The position numbers and the translations under genes were made by a program. Positions 7,822 to 11,348 of a stretch of DNA of 11,348 bases are shown piece after piece (within the stretch, counting starts at the first letter, position 1; the number at the start of each line of letters is the position of its first letter). The notes beneath the pieces are model-generated. The model was given only the letters and a program-made list of their open reading frames with translations, was not told the origin of the DNA and searched no databases. The stretch is from Bacteroidales bacterium (GTDB taxonomy: Bacteria; Bacteroidota; Bacteroidia; Bacteroidales; JAADJA01): NCBI GenBank assembly GCA_029933495.1, contig JAOZOC010000054.1, forward strand, positions 1 to 11,348, written 5' to 3'.

Positions 7822-9243
7822 ATGGAAACTTTAGTTGTAGATAAAAATCTGGCTTACAAAATAGCCGATATAAACCTTGCCGAGTGGGGCAGGAAAGAAA
7901 TTGAAATTGCCGAGAAAGAGATGCCCGGCCTGATGTCGATTAGGAACAAGTATTCTGTTGATAAACCTCTCAAGGGTGCACGTATTATGGGGTCACTTCA
8001 TATGACAATCCAGACAGCTGTGTTAATTGAAACACTTATTGAGCTTGGTGCTGATGTCAGATGGGCAAGTTGTAATATATTCTCAACTCAGGATCACGCT
8101 GCTGCTGCTATAGCTAAAAGCGGAGTTCCTGTCTTTGCCTGGAAAGGCGAAACACTTGATGAATACTGGTGGTGTACAAACCAGGCTTTGACTTTTCCTG
8201 ATGGTAACGGTCCAGACCTTATTGTTGACGATGGTGGTGATGCTACATTGTTGATGCATAAAGGGGCGGAAATTGAAGTTAATCCCGACCTGCTTAATAC
8301 CCCCACTGAAACTGAAGAAGAGGGAGCACTAATACGTCAGTTGCAGGCAACCTTTGTTGAAGATAAAACAAAATGGCAGAGATCAACTGAAAAACTTCGC
8401 GGTATTTCAGAGGAGACAACAACCGGTGTTCACCGTCTGTACCAAATGATGGAAGCTGGCAAACTAAAAGCGGCTGCTATTAATGTTAATGATTCTGTTA
8501 CAAAATCTAAGTTTGACAATCTGTATGGTTGCCGTGAATCACTGGCTGACGGAATAAAAAGAGCTACAGATGTAATGATTGCAGGTAAGGTTGTGATTGT
8601 TGCAGGTTATGGCGATGTTGGTAAAGGTAGTGCTAAATCGATGAAAGGTTATGGCGCAAGAATTATTATCACCGAAATCGACCCTATTAACGCTTTACAA
8701 GCTGCAATGGAAGGCTTTGAAGTAATGACAATGGAAGATGCTGTAAAGGAAGGAAATATTTTTGTAACAACAACTGGTAACAAAGATGTAATTACTGTTG
8801 AGCATATGAAAGCTATGAAGGATCAGGCTATCGTATGTAATATCGGCCATTTTGATAATGAGATTCAGGTTGAGCCTCTTAATGCTGCTCCCGGTGTAAA
8901 GAGAATGAATATCAAACCCCAGGTTGATAAGTATATCTTTCCAGACGGACATGAGATATTCCTGCTGGCTGAAGGACGTTTGGTGAATCTTGGCTGTGCT
9001 ACGGGTCACCCATCATTCGTGATGAGTAATTCATTCACAAACCAGACGCTTGCACAAATTGAGCTTTGGCAGAAAGATTTTGAAATTGGTGTTTACCGTC
9101 TCCCCAAAAAACTTGATGAGGAAGTTGCGCGACTTCACCTTGAACAAATAGGAGTGAAGCTTACAAAACTCACAAAGGAACAGGCTGATTATCTTGGTAT
9201 TCCGGTTGACGGGCCTTATAAGCCTGAGCATTACAGGTATTAG
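7822..9243 (+). CDS. ahcY: adenosylhomocysteinase (S-adenosyl-L-homocysteine hydrolase)
   Basis: This cytosolic, NAD+-dependent enzyme reversibly splits S-adenosylhomocysteine into adenosine and homocysteine, removing the product inhibitor of methyltransferases. The 473-residue product carries the family signatures: substrate region GSLHMTIQTAVLIETL (57-72), WASCNIFSTQDHAAAAI (81-97), DDGGDAT (136-142), catalytic-region NVNDSVTKSKFDNLYGCRES (221-240), the NAD-binding loop VVIVAGYGDVGKGSA (257-271), NIGHFDNE (340-347), NLGCATGHPSFVMSNSF (389-405), and the C-terminal GPYKPEHYRY (464-473), whose Lys and Tyr reach the neighbouring subunit's NAD. Residues ~147-187 hold the acidic insert of the longer bacterial form (TETEEEGAL). 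The start follows the promoter at 7747-7777 by a plausible leader. No methionine-cycle partner gene is adjacent. Complete, with no key residue missing. Confidence 0.98.
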   Translation: METLVVDKNLAYKIADINLAEWGRKEIEIAEKEMPGLMSIRNKYSVDKPLKGARIMGSLHMTIQTAVLIETLIELGADVRWASCNIFSTQDHAAAAIAKSGVPVFAWKGETLDEYWWCTNQALTFPDGNGPDLIVDDGGDATLLMHKGAEIEVNPDLLNTPTETEEEGALIRQLQATFVEDKTKWQRSTEKLRGISEETTTGVHRLYQMMEAGKLKAAAINVNDSVTKSKFDNLYGCRESLADGIKRATDVMIAGKVVIVAGYGDVGKGSAKSMKGYGARIIITEIDPINALQAAMEGFEVMTMEDAVKEGNIFVTTTGNKDVITVEHMKAMKDQAIVCNIGHFDNEIQVEPLNAAPGVKRMNIKPQVDKYIFPDGHEIFLLAEGRLVNLGCATGHPSFVMSNSFTNQTLAQIELWQKDFEIGVYRLPKKLDEEVARLHLEQIGVKLTKLTKEQADYLGIPVDGPYKPEHYRY

Positions 9244-9277
9244 AGAGATACAACGTATTTTATAGCATATAAATAAG

Positions 9278-9312
9278 CTGGAAATATCAGGATGACAAAC
9301 TGATATTTCCAG
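9278..9312. terminator. perfect 13-bp hairpin downstream of ahcY
   Basis: CTGGAAATATCAG (9278-9290) and CTGATATTTCCAG (9300-9312) are exact inverted repeats with a 9-nt loop. One more G:U and one A:T pair extend the stem outward. It starts 35 nt after the ahcY stop. There is no T run, so it may be an mRNA 3'-end stabiliser or transcription roadblock rather than a classical terminator. Confidence 0.5.
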
Positions 9313-9342
9313 TTACATGTTTGGGGTTCCAAGTTACGTGTT
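9311..9342 (+). repeat. two diverged copies of a short direct repeat
   Basis: AGTTACATGTT (9311-9321) and AGTTACGTGTT (9332-9342) differ by one base, with a 21-nt period and GGGGTTCCA between them. It resembles the GTTACGGGTT-like low-complexity filler seen in some Bacteroidota intergenic DNA. No function is evident. Confidence 0.4.
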
Positions 9343-9386
9343 AAGCTTGCACAACAAGTACTCCTAAAGCATAGCTTTTAACAAAT

Positions 9387-9431
9387 AACCTGCAAAGTTT
9401 ATCTATAATAGTGGTTTTTGCAGGTTTTTTT
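9387..9431 (+). terminator. Rho-independent terminator after ahcY
   Basis: AACCTGCAAA (9387-9396) pairs perfectly with TTTGCAGGTT (9417-9426) across a 20-nt loop. The right arm continues directly into a run of seven T (9425-9431). It lies 144 nt after the ahcY stop and just before the HEPN/MNT remnant, so it most likely insulates that locus from ahcY read-through. Confidence 0.7.
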
Positions 9432-9460
9432 GTACTTTTGAAAAGTGTTTATTATTTTTG
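9429..9460 (+). promoter_or_regulatory. candidate promoter of the HEPN/MNT locus
   Basis: TTTG (9429-9432), 20 nt, then TATTTTTG (9453-9460) fits the Bacteroidota -33/-7 pattern. A second -7-like site, TACTTTTG, lies at 9433-9440 but lacks a well-placed partner. Initiation from the first would fall at about 9467, too close for the remnant ATG at 9465 but suitable for the nucleotidyltransferase start at 9523 or 9532. The run of T makes chance matches likely. Confidence 0.35.
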
Positions 9461-9464
9461 TAAA

Positions 9465-9539
9465 ATGAATGATAATACATTTAACAAAGAGAGAATTATG
9501 TCATACTGGCTAAATAGTTCGGATGAAGATTATGGATAA
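9465..9539 (+). pseudogene. N-terminal remnant of a HEPN-domain gene (HEPN toxin of a HEPN/MNT pair)
   Basis: ATG at 9465 opens 24 codons ending at TAA 9537-9539. The peptide contains NKERIMSYWLNSSDEDYG. This is the opening helix typical of HEPN proteins (YW-x-x-[SA]-[SA]-x-x-D-[YLW]), which normally run on for about 100 more residues, including the RxxxxH active site. Here the frame stops at once and the next bases belong to the MNT gene in another frame. No other part of a HEPN gene is visible in any frame nearby. It therefore looks like an internal deletion that removed nearly the whole gene. The family call rests on a short stretch plus the expected partner beside it. Confidence 0.6.
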
Positions 9540-9870
9540 AAGGACAAATAATATTGTAACCGACTATGTTCTATCTGTTTCTAATATTGAGAAGAGATTA
9601 TTAAAGTCTTTTGTATTTGGCTCTTTTGCCAGGAAAACGGAAAATTCTGATAGTGACATTGATATAGCTTTCATTTTTGATAATTTAAATGATGATGAAA
9701 AATTTGATATTCAGGTTAATCTATTATTGTTAGCATCAAAATATGATACCCGAATTGAGCCGCATATACTGTCAACTGATGATATTACATCTGGTGATCC
9801 TTTTGCAATGGAAATTCTTAGAACAGGAATAGAAATATACTTAGGATCGCTTCAAAATCTTGTGGATTAA
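9523..9870 (+). CDS. MNT-type minimal nucleotidyltransferase (antitoxin-like, partner lost)
   Basis: This small DNA polymerase beta-superfamily nucleotidyltransferase has 115 residues from ATG 9523, or 112 from the in-frame ATG 9532. The latter gives MDKRTNNIV, which resembles family N-termini, and may be the true start. Counting from the second ATG, the active-site motif is G30-S31-F-A-R followed by D42-I-D44 (GSFARKTENSDSDID), with a plausible third carboxylate in the RIEPH strand. In known HEPN/MNT systems such proteins neutralise the HEPN RNase, in several cases by AMPylating it. Here the HEPN gene is reduced to a stub overlapping this start by 17 nt in a different frame, so the gene is an orphan, possibly kept for another target or still decaying. 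The reading frame and motifs look intact. Confidence 0.85.
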   Translation: MKIMDKRTNNIVTDYVLSVSNIEKRLLKSFVFGSFARKTENSDSDIDIAFIFDNLNDDEKFDIQVNLLLLASKYDTRIEPHILSTDDITSGDPFAMEILRTGIEIYLGSLQNLVD

Positions 9871-9919
9871 TACAACTTAGTATTATTTATAATAGTCAAA
9901 TCTAAAAAACTTGTCAGCT

Positions 9920-11194
9920 ATGAAAAACCAAGCTTTTTTTAAATTATTTATGTTTGTCACATTATCTGCCCTGTTTCTGTCTTCCTGCAGTATAAAAAAT
10001 GACAATAAATGTATTATCCGAGGAACTGTAGTTGACAGGGACAGTGACACCTTACTTTTACTAAAGGCAACAAAAAGTTTCAGGATGGCTGAAATTGGAA
10101 TTCCTATTGTTGATAATCACTTTAAATATGAGTTGGATGTTAAGGACATTGAAGCATACCAACTGATATTTTTAGATGAGTTACAACAAGGAGCCTGGCA
10201 TACGATTATTTTTTTTGCAGAACCGGGGACAGTTGATTTTACATTGTATCCTAAGGATGAGTACGATAAGAATATTATTAATGGAGGAGCGATAACTCAG
10301 GAATACTATGAGATAGAGAAACTTGAGAAGAAACTTTTTTCTCCAAAATTTGATCCGTTGTATAAAAAAACTCATGCCTTATTAGATAGTGGTGAATACT
10401 GGAGTGAGAAAGCGAATATTCTTTATGATAAAATCAGTGCAACGGATAATATGGATTCATTAAATGTCATTTATAAAAAACTGGGAAAAATTCAGGAAAC
10501 AAAAGAAGATTTGTCGCCAAAAGCACGAATTGTTGTTGGTAAAATTGAAACTGTTAATGATGAGCGTGCAGAGTGGAAATATAACTATATTGTTGAGAAT
10601 CCGTCAATTGCAACGTATTATTTGCTTATGCAAGATGTTTTAAATAATGATAGAAGTAAAACAGTGGAAGGGCTTATTGTAAAAACTTTTCCAGTTTTCG
10701 AAGATAAGTTTCCCGATCACCCTTACACAGCAATTGCAAGAGATATGATTGATGGAATGGAAAGTGCTAAAGTCGGAGGGGAATACATTGACTTCACTGC
10801 CCCTGACCTTAAAGGTAATAAGGTTAAAATCTCAACAATCATTGATAACCATAAAGCAACATTTCTTGATTTATGGGCATCCTGGTGTGGACCTTGCATT
10901 GCTAAAAGTAAAGCAATGATTCCGGTGTATGAAGAGTATAAAGATAAGGGATTTACGGTTATAGGTGTAGCAAGAGAAAAAAAGAATACCGAAAAGATGA
11001 AGCAGGCAATCGAAAGGTATAAGTTCCCCTGGTTGAATTTAGTTGATTTAAATGATGAAAACAGCATATGGAAAAAATATGACATCCCTTTTTCAGGTGG
11101 TGGGACTTTCCTGATAGATGAGGAGGGGAAAATAATTGCAATTGATCCCGGACCTGATGAAGTCAGAGAATATCTTGAAAAGATTTTAGAGTAA
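9920..11194 (+). CDS. DUF4369 / TlpA-like thioredoxin-fold lipoprotein
   Basis: This is a predicted periplasm-facing thiol-disulfide protein anchored as a lipoprotein. From ATG 9920 it has 424 residues with a lipoprotein signal (FMFVTLSALFLSSC; lipobox LSSC, lipidated C23). A TTG at 9911 would add only three residues and is less likely. Residues ~30-112 form a DUF4369 domain (IIRGTVVDRDSDTLLLL...). A helical linker covers ~125-280. Residues ~284-424 are an AhpC/TSA-TlpA thioredoxin fold with the redox motif W-C323-G-P-C326. The position normally holding the cis-proline before TFLID is glycine (SGGGTFLID, G394), as far as alignment by eye allows. The DUF4369-thioredoxin pairing is common in Bacteroidota. 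It lies 49 nt after the nucleotidyltransferase gene, with no clear promoter between, and 52 nt before aroQ. The substrate is unknown. Confidence 0.9.
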   Translation: MKNQAFFKLFMFVTLSALFLSSCSIKNDNKCIIRGTVVDRDSDTLLLLKATKSFRMAEIGIPIVDNHFKYELDVKDIEAYQLIFLDELQQGAWHTIIFFAEPGTVDFTLYPKDEYDKNIINGGAITQEYYEIEKLEKKLFSPKFDPLYKKTHALLDSGEYWSEKANILYDKISATDNMDSLNVIYKKLGKIQETKEDLSPKARIVVGKIETVNDERAEWKYNYIVENPSIATYYLLMQDVLNNDRSKTVEGLIVKTFPVFEDKFPDHPYTAIARDMIDGMESAKVGGEYIDFTAPDLKGNKVKISTIIDNHKATFLDLWASWCGPCIAKSKAMIPVYEEYKDKGFTVIGVAREKKNTEKMKQAIERYKFPWLNLVDLNDENSIWKKYDIPFSGGGTFLIDEEGKIIAIDPGPDEVREYLEKILE

Positions 11195-11214
11195 AAAACA
11201 GTTTTACTATTGTA

Positions 11215-11222
11215 TAATTTTG
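11215..11222 (+). promoter_or_regulatory. candidate -7 element for aroQ
   Basis: TAATTTTG matches TAnnTTTG and lies 24 nt before the chosen aroQ start. No TTTG is found at the normal upstream distance. Weak on its own, but aroQ has no other visible promoter and may instead be read from upstream. Confidence 0.3.
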
Positions 11223-11246
11223 TGTAAATTTACGAAAAAAAGTATT

Positions 11247-11348
11247 TTGAATAAAATAGTAATCATAAACGGCCCGAACCTTAATCTCCTTGGTAAGAGG
11301 GAGACTTCAATCTATGGGAATATATCATTTGAGCAATATCTTGAAAAG
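11247..11348 (+). CDS. aroQ: 3-dehydroquinate dehydratase, type II (5' part, cut by window edge)
   Basis: Thirty-four codons are present, opening (M)NKIVIINGPNLNLLGKRE and continuing TSIYGNISFEQYLEK. This is the unmistakable N-terminus of the type II (dodecameric) dehydroquinase of the shikimate pathway, which converts 3-dehydroquinate to 3-dehydroshikimate on the way to aromatic amino acids. The first strand and the NGPNLNLLGxRE active-site loop are present; the catalytic Tyr is expected at the Y of IYG. There is no ATG at the expected position. TTG at 11247 gives the family-typical start one residue before NKI. Another in-frame TTG at 11220 would add nine residues not normal for the family. 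The remaining ~110 residues lie outside the window. Confidence 0.92.
   Translation, partial: MNKIVIINGPNLNLLGKRETSIYGNISFEQYLEK

Noticed and set aside
9911..9919. TTG start giving three extra residues to the thioredoxin lipoprotein.
   Set aside because: The ATG at 9920 gives a normal lipoprotein signal (MKNQAFF...LSSC), so the extra residues add nothing.
10723..11085. Minus-strand frame of 120 codons opposite the thioredoxin domain, with hydrophobic stretches.
   Set aside because: It is the antisense of a well-supported conserved domain, and hydrophobic shadows are common opposite such sequence.
1..11348. CRISPR array, insertion sequence, tRNA or integrated element to explain the accessory content.
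   Set aside because: No regularly spaced repeats, transposase or integrase frames, tRNA-like cloverleaf or flanking att-like duplications were seen on reading either strand.

Overview
The window looks like chromosomal DNA of a Bacteroidota bacterium, probably a Bacteroidales/Marinilabiliales-type organism. The support is: AT-rich intergenic DNA without strong Shine-Dalgarno sites; a textbook Bacteroidota promoter (TTTG-N19-TAnnTTTG) ahead of ahcY; a large secreted protein ending in a type IX secretion (T9SS) sorting domain; and a DUF4369/TlpA-type lipoprotein thioredoxin. The exact species cannot be read from the sequence.

Left third, minus strand (316-5878). Two large envelope genes lie in tandem. 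The promoter-proximal one (2726-5878, 1050 aa) is a T9SS cargo: signal peptide, N-terminal propeller-like region, two ASH/choice-of-anchor-D domains, eight FG-GAP/VCBS-type calcium-binding repeats, a PKD domain and a type A sorting domain. A Rho-independent terminator (2620-2664, reading on the minus strand) separates it from the second gene (316-2547, 743 aa). That gene fuses a seven-bladed 'WIGT' propeller to what looks like a vWA domain with a ruined metal site and then an outer-membrane beta-barrel. Left of it (1-315) are the possible last codons of a plus-strand gene and a strongly structured palindromic stretch.

Middle, plus strand (5990-9243). Two housekeeping genes are divergent from the envelope genes: dnaX (DNA polymerase III gamma/tau) and ahcY (S-adenosylhomocysteine hydrolase). 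ahcY has its own promoter.

Right part, plus strand (9244-11348). After ahcY come a perfect 13-bp hairpin, a decayed short repeat and a Rho-independent terminator. They are followed by a broken HEPN/MNT toxin-antitoxin pair: only the first ~24 codons of the HEPN gene survive, running straight into an intact MNT nucleotidyltransferase. Then come a DUF4369/TlpA-like thioredoxin lipoprotein and the first 34 codons of aroQ (type II 3-dehydroquinate dehydratase), cut by the window edge.

The genes do not form one pathway. Core genes are interspersed with envelope and accessory genes. The least ordinary items are the propeller-vWA-barrel fusion, the HEPN remnant beside an orphan MNT gene, and the palindromic element at 167-246. 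I saw no CRISPR array, rRNA, tRNA, insertion sequence or phage module.
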